Positions 1-11,726 of a stretch of DNA of 64,000 nucleotides are shown here, in pieces. How positions within the stretch are numbered: the first letter of the stretch is position 1; every line of letters starts with the position of its first letter. Source of the stretch: Membranipora membranacea (Eukaryota; Bryozoa; Gymnolaemata; Cheilostomatida; Membraniporidae). Below the pieces are notes generated by a model. That model was not told where the DNA came from, searched no databases, and saw nothing but the letters and a program-made list of their open reading frames with translations. The translations under genes were made by a program, and so were the position numbers. The stretch is from assembly GCA_914767715.1 (NCBI GenBank), contig OU612073.1, forward strand, positions 4,466,001 through 4,530,000, written 5' to 3'.

Positions 1-72
1 TAACAAAATCATATCCTTACATTTGTGTTTGTAGTACTGAGGATTATATTATTACAGCACTTGTATTTATAG

Positions 73-3000
73 CTTCTGTGTCTGAGCACATACCATACTG
101 ATCAGCAGTTTTGTGGCAAGCTGTTCAAGTGCTTATCCAGTTGGTTTAGTGTTGGTGCTGTCCCTGATGACCAGATCAGAGAGTCTCCGCTCTTAGAAGC
201 GCTCTTTCACTTTTTGGTGAGTTAGTCATTCCTGGATTTGTTACTTGAGTGTGGATTCTAGCTCTGATGAAATAAATCGTGAGTCATGTACTCGGAACAG
301 GTCGCATTTTGAGTTCCTGCTATTTTCCTTCACACAATGTATGATATAATATAAATAGGCTGTGCTTCCCAGCTGTTTCTGTCTTCATTCGTTGTGATGT
401 CTGTGCGTCTCCCTACCCATATACCACAAGGCTCAGACCTAATTCAACCAAGCTAAACTACCATCAAATCACCACGTATTCATAAACACACCAGACTCAA
501 TCCTATAAAGGATCATTCAAATCTCAGTGACTTCTATTTTGTGATCTATCTTTAATAATCAAACTTATCAGGTGTTCTTTGAGTACCACTGCTCTACCCC
601 GAATGGAAAAGTAACTCAATGAGTGATACAAAGTATAACGTTACGCAATCTTAATTATATCATATGCCTGGCCTAGTCTGGGTGGATTGCCTGTATTCTC
701 CTCTGCAATAAATTCATGTTTTTGAACAGGGAAACCTGCACTGTCAATCGCAACTACATGAGGCATCTGCAGATTGTCTTATATCTGCTCTGGTCAAGTG
801 TGAAGATATGAATCGATATGGGCATCTAGCTCAGGTTCTTTTTGGGAGAATACTGACTCTACAAGGGGTGTACCAGTCCTGTGCTCAACAGGGAGATACA
901 GACAGGTACAACTTATATCTAGCCAATAATTGATGCTAAGTTAAAAGTTTTTTACTAAGCCTATAGTGCAATGTTATCTATATCAAAATGCTTATCGATT
1001 TTGTGCCATGATTTGATCAACACATAGCTGACAAAAGTAACAGCTCTGTTTCTCAAACTTAATAATGAAATTAGTCACATACATTATAAATATGTTTGGT
1101 TGCACAGGTGTTTGAATTTTACGAGGATATTCACCGAAATGAGCGAGTCCTTCACAGAACCACTTGTCCAGTTTCCCAATAGGGTAAGCAAATTATGATA
1201 TACAGTCATCATGCCAAAAGAAGCAAGATAAATGTTTTGCTCTTTTTTTCTTTTTCAATCTAAATAGGCCTACGTAAATATTTCTGCAAGTTGACAGCTT
1301 TGTGTATGGGGTCTATCCATAGACTTAATACTAAACCTAGACAGGACGCCATACACAGGTGAAGTGAGGCACTTAATTGTAGGCGACGTAACGGCATTGG
1401 AAGGTGCAGAAGCAATGATGCTATCATTGATTTACTGTCCACAATCTGTGTTTTTTGTTTATAACTCTATCTATATTGTTCGGATTTCGAGTTGGAAAAT
1501 TGCTTTACAATCAGCAGCATCTTGTTATCAACATGATGTTATTTCTTCTTCAAAAATATTTTTTTCCTAAAATAGGTATCAAACTGTTCACGACAAGCAG
1601 CTACATCTATGTTATTTTCAAAATCAAAATCCAATCAAAATGAATTGAGTTATCAATAAAAACCTGGATTGTGGAGAGTAAATCAAGGCTAGCATGTCAT
1701 GACATCGCCCACAATTACGTCTCTCAGTGCCTCAATGCTAATGCTCCATATAGTGTCCTGTCTAGGTTTATTGTTAAGTATGCAGGTATATCAGATCCCG
1801 CCATCATGACATATCATTGAAATCCATTGTCTCGAACCATAGGAAATATATGCAAAGTGTTAAGCTGTAAGCTCATCTGACAACTGTTTTAATGATGCCA
1901 GATGCAAAACCCGTTTTTGGTGTGCCGATTGCGGTTTCTTGTGTGTGCCCATTGTAAGTAAGTTTCAAATTTTTACAGGGTATGGGAAGCTTCTCACAGC
2001 TTGAACTGATATGCTCAACACTGGAAAATGACGCTTATGAAGTTGCAGAAATATGCTTCAACTTCTGGTACAATTTATCTGAGCACTTGTACCACGCAGA
2101 CAACAAAGATTTGAACCTTCAGTTTGCACCATATATCCAAAGAGTCATTCTTTCTCTATGTAAACACGTGCAGCTTGATGGTGACCTGGTAAGTTTCTAG
2201 TCATACTATTGAATCTATCTAGGGTTGCTAAAGTTGAGTCTTATCTGAATCAGTAATCTGTACTGGGCTCTGACCCTACAATATTAGACTAAATATTCAG
2301 ATTCCTCATGTCATCTTGCATAGGTAAGTCCAGGATTAAAATCTATGTGAGCACCCTGTGAGAAGTAAGGACCTGTGAAAGAAATGCTTTATCCTACCAA
2401 TATCTAGTCTTGATGTGCAAGTTGTCTTCTGTAGATTGTTGATATTTAAATACATCGACACTCAGAGATTTTAATCCGGAGCTTAAAGATATGAAAACAA
2501 TTGGGAAATCTAAAGATATAACCCAATACAATTTGAGATAATGCTCCCACTAGCACATTGCATTTTGTCCCCAATAGACAGTTTTCTGAGTTTAATTTAA
2601 TCCTCTATTCAGAGTTGTCCCCTCTCCAGTTTGGTACTTTTTTTTCTTTTTCTATTTTTTTTTAACACTTTATTGACCCGTGCAGCATAGGAAAAAGGAG
2701 CCGAAATGAGCTTCTCATAAAAACGGCTTGTAAGAGAAAAAACAATTTTTGATTGAGAATCTACGCTTTTGAAAACTCATAGGGAGATAGTTTGGGAAAA
2801 AATTTCGGTATTCGGATAGTCATTCATATCAATTTCTGCCTGTTTTGTAGACAAATTTCATGGAAATTTTTCATGAGTTTCGTCACTAAAGTTTTAAAGT
2901 GTTAGGAAAGCATAAAAAAACAACCACTGATCTTATCCAAGCAATCACATAGCAATGGAGAAAGACTAAATTTACTTGCACAAGGACATTATTGAATTAT

Positions 3001-6000
3001 GATTTTAAAGTGCGAGACCCCAAGGTCTAGAGTGTTTAGAGTATGTTTCTCCCCTGCTATACTTACACCAGAATTGATCACAAAACAATATTGGTCAAAA
3101 GAAGTCTAGTCAAAAGAGTTAATCTATCACAGGGGAGATAACATACTCTAGAGCAGGGGTGCCCAACGAGTGGCCCTGGGGCCGCATGCGGCCCCAACCC
3201 AATTTTATGCGGCCCCCAACCCATCTGAGAAAATCGCGTAGTCGCGAAATCAATTTTCACCCTTATATTTTTAACATTCCTCATTTGTACAATAATAAGG
3301 AACGCCCTATATCTAGTCACAGTATTTTGGAATTCCCCAACCATTGCATTTGAGTGAGCTCAAATAAATAAACTCCCCACTGCAGAGAAGAAAAAACTGC
3401 ACACCCATATATGAATGTTTGATTTATGGCGAGGTTGCAGGCCCCCAGGGACATTGCAATATGTGGATGCTGCCCCCTCAATGAAAAGGTTGGGCACCCC
3501 TGCTCTAGAGTCTAGACCCTTCTACGTTCCTAAATTCATAAATGTTATTTTTTCTTGCCTTTTTGAAAATAAGTTCAGGAAATTCGTATCAATTCAAAGA
3601 AATATTGTACTAGACCTGCCCAGTGGCAAGCAAAATGTTTGCAATAACATGCTCTATTGCTATTGTTTCAGTTCAGGAAATAGGCTGTCAGTGAAGCATT
3701 GTTTTGGTTTTTTTTATCATATCAACCATAATAATAGCTGAAAAGGTGACATATCACCATAAGGTCAACATGTTATTTTTAATTCGCTTTAATTATAAAC
3801 TTTTAGAAAACCTCAATAAATAAATAAATAATCGATATTTCCCCTCATAAAGAACGTTTAATAAACCTTATGAATGGTCCAGGAAGAATGTCTACATGAT
3901 ATCATAACTTATCCCTGAAGCTTACTGTCAAACTGTTTTAGTACTGCTTTCCACCCAATCAGCAGATAACGACAGCTCACTGTATGTTTCAGGAAGGCGT
4001 TCTTGAGTCATCAGATGATTTCTACGACTTCAGATGTCGTGCACGTGACCTCATCAAAGATATCGTATTCATTGTCAGCTCAACCAAGATTTTTAGAGAG
4101 GTTTGTATGCTATGGTCTTAACTCTAACTAGAATGAAGACGATTGAATTTTCACAAATTTATGATTATTGCTCTGGTGTATTATTATTCTGTTCTATTCT
4201 AGATGGCTGCTCAACTAAAACCAGACCTGCCATGGAATACAACAGAAGCATACCTGTTTGTTATGGCGGCCATCGCTGATAACCTGGAGCCGTAAGTTTG
4301 ACCTTGTTCCACATTATTTATTGTTATACACCGTGGAGTAAATCTTTTTTAAATAATCCGATGATGATGCGGAGGTTTTTGTAAACCCAACTAGATTAAT
4401 TATGAAACCTTATGTTTGTCTTCAGGTGACTTGGCTTCTGAAGTTTTTGACCTCTATATTGATTACAATGTATATAAGCATAAAAGCTGTACCCCTCCAA
4501 CAAAATTCGTAATGCAAAGCCCAAGGTGAAGGTTGAAAATCTGTTCTACACTACTAGACTCTGGCCTCTTGTGTTTTTACTCTATATCCCACCGTATCAC
4601 AAATCAGATTATATCCCACCGTATCACATATCAGATTATATCCCACCGTATCACATATCAGATTATATCCCACCGTATCACATATCAGATTATATCCCAC
4701 CGTATCACGTATCAGATTATATCCCACCGTATCACATATCACATTATATCCCACCGTATCACATATCACATTATATCCCACTGTATCACATATCACATTA
4801 TATCCCACCGTACCACATATCACATTATATCCCACCGTATCACATATCAGATTATATCCCACCGTATCACATATCAGATTATATCCCACCGTATCACATA
4901 TCAAATTATATCCCACTGTATCACATATCAGATTATATCCCACCGTATCACATATCACATTATATCCCACCGTATCACATATCACATTATATCCCACTGT
5001 ATCACATATCGCATTATATCCCACCGTATCACATATCACATTATATCCCACCGTACCACATATCACATTATATCCCACCGTATCACATATCAGATTATAT
5101 CCCACCGTATCACATATCAAATTATATCCCACTGTATCACATATCAGATTATATCCCACTATATCACATATCACATTATATCCCACCGTATCACATATCA
5201 CATTATATCCCACCGTATCACATATCAGATTATATCCCACCGTGTCACATATTAGATTACATCCCACCGTATCACATAGCTGATCTTGTCTTATGTAGGA
5301 GAGAAGACACTGTGGTACCCCACTTGCTGACTGCTGTACTGTGTGAATATTGCGATCCCCCAACCAGACTGCACATAGCTCTCGCTCGAACATGTGTTAC
5401 GTTAATCGGAGAACTCGGTGAATGGATCAGACACCATCCACATGTTCTTGGTAAGGAAAACTTTCGATGGGAAGTAAAAAAAAAATTGAAATAATCTCTT
5501 ATAGTCCTTGTACATTGACCTGTCAAAATTAACACAGAATATTGTCACCACCTTCTACTAAGTGCTTTCGTAAGGTTTGAGAAAAGGCATCATAGTATTG
5601 ATTTTACTCCTTGACCGGACAGTCTGCCTGTCACTTCTATGTGAATTTTCAAATGATCTTATGAGGAAAGAAAGTCCTTCATAACCGCAAACCTCAGTGT
5701 GATAGGTTTACTTAATCTTGTAGATACAGCTCTCCAGTTTCTATTGACATGCTTACGAGATTCTAGATTATCTAATGCATCAGCATCATCTCTAGACAAA
5801 GTCTGTGACCATTGTGCTTCAGAACAGAGGATGATACAAAACTTCCCTACACTTTTGCAAATCGTTAAAGATGTTGATTCTTTTCACATAAAATCTGATG
5901 CCACCATAAAACTCATCAAAGGTAAGTCTAAGCTAAAATCTGACTCGACCAGTATTCGTGTCTACAGTCCAAATTTGATTTGGTTTGATATTTTAAAGGA

Positions 6001-9000
6001 AATGCCCATTGTAGGAGAACACAACACACCATGATAGTATTATTTGTAGTCAGAAAAACATACATCTAACATGAAATTTACCAATTGGCCTGACATCTAG
6101 TTTAGTCGGAGTAACATATTAAATACTTTTTGCACATCATACATAAATTGTATGTTACTCTCATATTTATTCTCATGTATTACCAAGATGTTAGACACCC
6201 TCATTCGTTATTCACTATCACACCAACAACCATATGTTTTATGTCAACGCAGGATAAAGTACAAATATAATATTAAATTATATTACCTGTGTTGTATACA
6301 TTTCAGCTGCCGCTGTTGTATTGTCAAGATTTCCTGATGAGCAGCTATGTGAAGGGATAAGAGAATTGTGTAGTTACCAGGTGATTCCTCTAAAACAGGT
6401 AAGTGCTGCTCTATCCGTCACAGTCACAGTAACCTGTTTATAACCACAAGTACTTGGCATGGTAAGGACAGTCTAAGTCAGGTTTTGAACCTAGTTGGAA
6501 ATAATTGTGATAGGGTGGATACACATCCAGCTGTAATTGTTCCTCTCCTGACCTGAACCCAACTTATCTTATCTATTTTACTCAGTCAGTATGCAATCCG
6601 GTAAACCTACTATCAAATAGAGAACACTGATTTTGTCTCCACAAGAATAAGAGCATTGAAACGTTACAGGAGTATAATACAAAGTGTTTATAGTTAGTTG
6701 TAGGTTCTGATACACCAACAAAGAAGAGCCGCACATCTCGCAGTGATCCTGGATTTTGGATAGACCGACTCACCTCTGTCATCAGATATGGCATACCGAA
6801 GTCTAAAGCTAATGGCCACCATCCGTGTTACCAAGTTATATCAGATCTTTGGTCGACGTTTAATGATGTTTGTATGAAATACCAATCAGACGCAAAGATC
6901 ATAGAGAAATGCTGCAGGTAATCACATTATTAACATCTACAGGTCTGCAACTTATGATTGTTTTGGCAAAAATGCGGTCCTTTTAGATCAGTGCAGTCAT
7001 ATTCATATTATAATATACTGAGCTTCTTTATGTAGCTCACAAATAAAGCAAACGCTGTAGACTCCTGTGTGTATACCCACTTACTTGTGTGGAGTAATAT
7101 AATATAACAATTCACGTGCACACGGCAACACGACAGCAGGTATGTTAATGCATACTACTGCAGCATATGATAATACTCAAATAAATATACCAATAAAACA
7201 GAGTGAACATGGCCGGGGTTGTCACTCTCGTACTGGGTATTCTTTGGTACAGGCTTGTCAACAATAAATAGCTAATTTATAATAAAAGTTGCTAAGGCTG
7301 TTTCCACTGTATGCACAATTGATGTGATGCTCAAATGTAAAGTTGAATTGTTATCATTTTGTAGATGCCTACGATTCGCGATTAGGCATCTGGGTTCTAG
7401 TTTCACGCCACTTCTCACACCTCTTGTGACAATGATGGTCGCTCTCTACTCTCAGCATCACCATTCATGTTTCCTCTATCTTGGCAGTATCCTAGTGGAT
7501 GAGTTCGCCGTGTACCCAGCTTGCGTGCAAGGTGAGGTATTTTCAAATATTTACAAGAGTAAGCATAGATACACTCATGGTTTTCATTAGTACGCAATAG
7601 TTTTCATTAGAAATTTCATTAGAATTTTAAAAAATTAGAAATTTCATTAGAATAAGCACAATATTTTTACTAATGAGGAAATAGAGCTAGATATCTCAGT
7701 TGATCAGAGGCTATTGGTTCGAAACCTGAAGCAATATACTGCAGGCTAAGCTGCTCTGTTTTATCCCATGTGTGCTCCGACCTACCTGCAAACTGAGAGC
7801 ATCATAGCGCACAATATGACTGCAGCACCCTTAAGGCACCTTATTATCCCAGACTTTGGATTGAGTCAGATCTTGTGATTTTAACCAGCATGTGATGGTT
7901 GCTTCTTCTGCAGGTTTATTAGAGATGACTCAAGCTTTGGCTATGCCCACATTTGAGTTGCTATCTCAGCCCAATGCTCTCACCGGTAATACAGATGTGG
8001 TAGATGATTTCTTCAGGCTATGCCTTCGATTCTTGCAAAGAGGTAATAGAAGTCATGAATGTGGTCATGTTTAAATCCTACCGTAGTACCACCATGCTTC
8101 TCTCCATAGTGTTTTACTCTTGAATTTTGGGTTAATAAATCAATTACATTCTAACTTTTACATTATATCCATCACTATCTCCAATTACATACTATAATAT
8201 TAAGATTTCATGGATGGATGCGCATAACTTCCTGAGATAAAGCCTGATAAAAAATACTCCCCTTGATTTTGTTTACTTGCTTATTTTGATGGCTATTTTG
8301 AGACCTATGGAATATTTACTAGTAGAATTTTACCAGTTCTCTTCCAGAAGTGAGCCTATTTTCTACTGACTGTCTGAATGACAGATGAAGATCCCATTGT
8401 TGCGCCAGATTCCTAACTAGTTGATGAAATATATTCTGGTGATTTCCTGCAGAAATTATTTTGTTCAGTAACTCAGTACGCCTATATTATGATGTTAGTT
8501 TTTGTCTGTTTTTTTATAGAACGCATGGTGTTGTTACACTCGCACATAGCCATACCCATGCTGAAGTGTGCAATCGCATCATCTACACTGATGCACAGGG
8601 AAGCTAACAGCAGTGTCATGAGACTCCTATCCGAACTTCTCAATGTCAAGTCACATGCCAACTGCAAAGACATGGTATGTACAAATTATAATGAAACAAA
8701 CTTCACCACTTGTATAAACACTAGCATAAATTGGACAAAATTATTTAATGAAAATTTTGTTTTGATTAGAGTGCAGAGGAGGACGTTAAATACAAACAAG
8801 TACACACTTTACTAGAACAGGAAGGACAACTTCTCACTGAGACATTGTTAGAGTGCTGTGTGACTGCCCTGCCCTCTTCTATGATGGTAGGTTATGTATA
8901 CTATACAGTGAAATTGTTGATCAGCTTGATCATATGCCAAACAATTTGTTGCAGTCTAATGGCTCACTTTTAAAATCATGTTCTACAGAAACCAGCCAAG

Positions 9001-10439
9001 AAGCTGAAGTAAACACGGCTCATTGACCTAGTGAAGCCAAATCTTATTTTGTGTATATGAAGTAAAAGGAAATTATGAATCCAGGGTAAGCTCCTTTGCC
9101 TATTCCCAATTCTATACACTATAATGATCACTGATCTTCAATTTGAGAATCGAGTTGTCTTACTGGCTTTGTTGTTGTGAGCCATTATTCCCATTATTTA
9201 CATTCTGTGTTTGTATCTCCGCTGGGTTTTCATGTGTTGCCGTTCGTTCTATATTGATAGTTTTCTCAGCTCGAGTTTGAGCCCATTTTTGGAGTTGCCC
9301 CCTCTCCATTTTGTAGAAAAGGGCTCGTTTTGAACACTGCAAAATTATTTTTGATTTGGCATCGCCACTTGGAGCTTCATGGGACATGGTTTTGAAAATA
9401 ACTTTTGATTTTTATGCTAATTTATAACGATTTCTGCATCTTCTGTTGATAAATTTCATGTAACTTTAACGGGTTATGTCACTAAAATTCAGATTATTCA
9501 ACCTTCAAACCTCCAAAGATTTGAAAAACTTTCTAAGAGTTTTCAATGATGCAGTTACTGAATCTGAAAAGTTTTTGATATACAGTTTACGGTCTTCCAG
9601 GTGAAGCTATATGGACGTTACTTTTCTCTGCTGCATGTATTAAATAATACCCAAATGGAGAAATAACGACAAGTTTAAATAAGAGCTCAGGAAACCTGTC
9701 CATCAGTTATCACTCCTTCATCTCATTTCAGTTTTAGTTGAGGGAAGAATTGAATCCAACAATGCCTCATAATTGACTATGATATGAGTGACCTTCTCCT
9801 CGATCATCTTATGATAGTTATACTCACAGTACCAGATAATTGTGTCACCTCACCAATTTGTGTGCAGTTTTTATAAGACACATTTTATAAAGTGTGTCAT
9901 TCGTTTCAAATGACACACTTTATAAAATGCTCACATTTATATTTTTACTATTAGGAGGACCTATCAGAGGTATGGCAGTATCTAGTGCTCTTTGACAAAC
10001 AAGCCACAACACATTGGTTGAGTATAAGCCTTCAGAAGCTTCCAACACAGAGTGCTGGAGGTGTAGTAACCGCCACTCCCAAACAGCTCACAGACTTCCA
10101 TGCTGGGATCACAAGGTATCCTAAACAGACCAAAGCTGTTCACTGACCAACTTTTGCGTTTCAATGATATTTAACCAAAAAGTATTCTTTTACTCCTTGG
10201 TTTCACAGCTGGATTTGGGAGCCTGTTCGATAAAATATGCACTATTGCCAGTTTCTTACGCCATCCTCAGTTCAAGAATCAATCTAATTACTTACTATCC
10301 CCATAGATAATCCAAGTATTATTTTGGTTCGCTTTCCTCATACAATTAGTTGAATTGTGTACACATTTCTGTTTTTAGTGCAACTGACTCCAGAGACATC
10401 CTGCCGATACTTAAAGAATTTCTTATTCTGTACAGATGA
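73..10439 (+). CDS. TNPO3: Transportin-3 (nuclear import receptor), 3' part, 16 exons
   Basis: Importin-beta-family receptor that carries phosphorylated SR splicing factors into the nucleus in a RanGTP-controlled cycle. Exons read by eye, with AG/GT borders and matching phases: 73-216, 730-905, 1108-1183, 1979-2188, 3993-4100, 4203-4291, 5299-5450, 5724-5921, 6307-6398, 6694-6917, 7365-7531, 7914-8042, 8520-8674, 8770-8886, 9955-10115, 10379-10439 (stop 10437). They sum to 2259 nt, 752 residues; about 170-175 N-terminal residues (the Ran-binding HEAT repeats) lie upstream, judged from the roughly 920-residue family length. Family-typical blocks: [18 protein letters not shown] (exon 1979), [11 protein letters not shown] (junction 6917/7365), [16 protein letters not shown] (exon 7365), [11 protein letters not shown] (exon 9955). 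The start of the exon at 6694 is the least certain border. Importin-13 is the nearest alternative, but these blocks fit TNPO3 better. Introns carry several mobile elements, listed separately. Confidence 0.95.
1318..1782. mobile_element. TIR element, CATAGACTTAAT family, copy A (about 465 bp)
   Basis: Non-coding element in the TNPO3 intron between exons 1108 and 1979. The left end begins CATAGACTTAATACTAAACC and continues into CTAGACAGGAC; the right end carries the inverted form (GTCCTGTCTAGG, then TTATTGTTAAG). The inner arms are also roughly palindromic. The same family recurs at 20838-22403 and 24672-26168, where clean 8-bp target duplications show it is mobile. Here I could not find a clean target duplication, and the right end seems to have lost a few bases. 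No transposase is visible, so it is a MITE-like non-autonomous element. Short open frames inside it are chance. Confidence 0.75.
2608..2910 (+). repeat. Dispersed repeat, copy 1 (partner at 9286-9500)
   Basis: Intronic non-coding DNA. Begins near GAGTTGTCCCCTCTCCAG and ends with AAATTTCATG followed by GTCACTAAAGTTTT. Both landmarks recur in the same order and orientation in a later TNPO3 intron (GAGTTGCCCCCTCTCC at 9293, AAATTTCATG and GTCACTAAAATTC near 9455-9490). No TIRs or coding potential seen, so the class is unknown. Confidence 0.5.
3013..3519. repeat. Foldback (palindromic) element interrupted by a hAT MITE
   Basis: The left arm (about 3025-3057, reading GGTCTAGAG then TAGAGTATGTTTCTCCCCTG) is matched in inverted form by CAGGGGAGATAACATACTC at 3130-3148 and, after the hAT insertion, by TCTAGACCCT at 3510-3519. 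The spacer (3058-3129) is AT-rich and non-coding. Removing the inserted 349-bp hAT element and one target duplication makes the right arm continuous. Family unknown. Confidence 0.6.
3154..3502. mobile_element. hAT-type MITE with 8-bp target duplication CTCTAGAG
   Basis: A 349-bp element bounded by perfect 14-bp terminal inverted repeats, CAGGGGTGCCCAAC and GTTGGGCACCCCTG. It is flanked on both sides by the identical octamer CTCTAGAG (3146-3153 and 3503-3510). An 8-bp duplication centred on CTAG is known for hAT-superfamily (Buster-type) transposons. The interior is GC-rich near the ends (GCGGCCCC motifs) and AT-rich in the centre, with no transposase domain, so it is non-autonomous. It sits in the TNPO3 intron between exons 1979 and 3993. 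Confidence 0.9.
4583..5284 (+). repeat. 27-bp minisatellite, 26 copies, in a TNPO3 intron
   Basis: Exactly 702 bp, 26 head-to-tail units of 27 bp with core TATATCCCACCGTATCACAT. Units differ at a few positions (CAGAT, CACAT or CAAAT at the end; CCACC or CCACT; GTATC or GTACC), and blocks of variant order recur, implying segmental duplications inside the array. Because 27 is a multiple of three and the unit lacks stops in several frames, long open frames appear on both strands (for example repeats of DYIPPYHIS); these are repeat artefacts. The array ends 14 bp before the TNPO3 exon at 5299, so it has replaced most of the usual branch-point and pyrimidine-tract region. Confidence 0.97.
9286..9500 (+). 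repeat. Dispersed repeat, copy 2 (partner at 2608-2910)
   Basis: Shares ordered landmarks with 2608-2910: GAGTTGCCCCCTCTCCATTT at the left, AAATTTCATG and GTCACTAAAATTC at the right. Intronic and non-coding. The two copies are diverged, so the element is old. Confidence 0.45.
9881..9929. repeat. Perfect 21-bp inverted repeat, 7-nt loop
   Basis: ATTTTATAAAGTGTGTCATT at 9882-9901 is exactly complementary to 9909-9928; one further C-G pair (9881/9929) extends the stem to 21 bp around the loop CGTTTCA. It lies 25 bp upstream of the TNPO3 exon at 9955. It may be a tiny palindromic insertion; no target duplication was identified. Confidence 0.85.
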
Positions 10440-10920
10440 AGGATGACTACACCCACACTCTACTCAGAAAGGTTATAATACTGTGAGAAGGGTGCAAAGA
10501 TCGTCATAATTTCATAGCATGTCTTTTTGATTGTCATGGTTATTGGCTTTCTTTGGTAAAGGCAGTTCGGAAGGACATCTGAGTTTTCTTACAATATTCT
10601 ACCATTTGATACTAGATTATAATAATAAAATATTTCGGAAGTTAGATCTATAATATCGACTTCTTACTGACTTTCTAAATTGTATAAAACTCGATCATAA
10701 GAAACTAAGTACAGCTGAGGTGAACATAAGCTTGGTGTGAGTATTCACACTGAACTGTTGTTAGGCAGCAGCCTGATAAAATCTTATATCATTGATGTAT
10801 TAATTTAATTAAACAAAAGCCAGTTTTGTTCACTGTCATTGTAGAATAACTTTCAATTATTTTGCATTGCGCCGCATTGCTAAATGGCTAGGCATTTTGT
10901 TGATCTGGACAATAAATAAA
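10440..10920 (+). other. Probable TNPO3 3' untranslated region
   Basis: Stop codon to the overlapping poly(A) hexamers at 10911-10920. An earlier AATAAA is at about 10624. No coding potential seen. The true cleavage site is not determinable from sequence alone. Confidence 0.5.
10911..10920 (+). terminator. Overlapping AATAAA poly(A) signals for TNPO3
   Basis: AATAAATAAA contains two overlapping canonical hexamers about 470 bp after the TNPO3 stop. Confidence 0.5.
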
Positions 10921-10939
10921 ATGCCAATGATGGCCAGTG

Positions 10940-10945
10940 TTTATT
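10940..10945 (-). terminator. AATAAA poly(A) signal, minus strand, for the ODF3-like gene
   Basis: TTTATT on the plus strand is AATAAA on the minus strand, about 780 bp beyond the ODF3-like stop. The tail-to-tail neighbour TNPO3 has its own signal only 20 bp away, so the two 3' ends would abut or overlap. Confidence 0.35.
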
Positions 10946-11726
10946 GAAATGAAACTAACTGAATTCAATTTCTTTGAAGTACCTTTGTGCTGTGAAATGC
11001 TGCCAGTTCATTGTACTGTAGAATGGTTGCTAGGGACAGTTCTTTGCCCTCAGCGTGAAAAAATCCCACTTACTCTTGCATGCTGCCAAACATTCTGACA
11101 TCATAATAATATACAGTGTATAGGGTCGATAAGAAATGTTTTGCTCGGAAGTGAAAGATACCACAAATAGATATGTATACAAAAAAATTAGTATTGAATT
11201 GAAAACATCCTGTGAACTGCCCAATTTTTCATAAATCTGAAGGCTGACACAAAACTCTTAGGGCTGACACGAAACTCTTTGGAGGTTGAGAGGCCGTGGG
11301 CCATGGTTGGCGCAGTTTTACTTGAGCTAGTTTGTATTGAAGTTAGAAAATAACTTTTTGTAGTATAGAAAAAAAAATACACATACTTTCAATACAATAA
11401 ATCAACCTTGCAGAATCTGTAGTCAACAATAGAGATCAAACACGAAAGGTGGTTATGTATAAATGCACACAACCAGGTACAAAAATAGATGCATGAGACA
11501 GTGGAAGGAAACAAGAGGGTTACATGGATCTTTGGGTCGTCCAATCTTAAATGGCGGCAAAATATAAATCTTATTATGGGCAAGGTAAATGAACGGACAC
11601 ATGTGAAACATAAAATCTTAAGAAAACAACTAATATTTAGTTACATGGTCAGATGGCAGCACAGGTAGTTAGGAGAGATGCATGTAAATCATTTTTGAGT
11701 TACAGTGCTGACAGCCTATGGTGAGA
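10946..11726 (-). other. Probable 3' UTR of the ODF3-like gene; no other gene seen
   Basis: AT-rich, no convincing coding exon on either strand. A short direct duplication (GGCTGACACAAAACTCTTAG and its near copy) occurs at about 11240-11280. Confidence 0.4.

Noticed and set aside
3078-3741. Open frames of 64-108 residues over the hAT MITE
   Set aside because: They cross the MITE borders and show no domain; chance frames in GC-rich TIR sequence.
4554-5393. 279-residue minus-strand frame of CDTVGYNLI repeats
   Set aside because: Complement of the same minisatellite; open only because the unit is a multiple of three.
4526-5494. 322-residue open frame of YIPPYHIS repeats continuing into TNPO3 sequence
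   Set aside because: Created by the 27-bp minisatellite; its 3' part is the TNPO3 exon. The preceding exon ends in GTAAGT, and direct read-through meets a stop at once.
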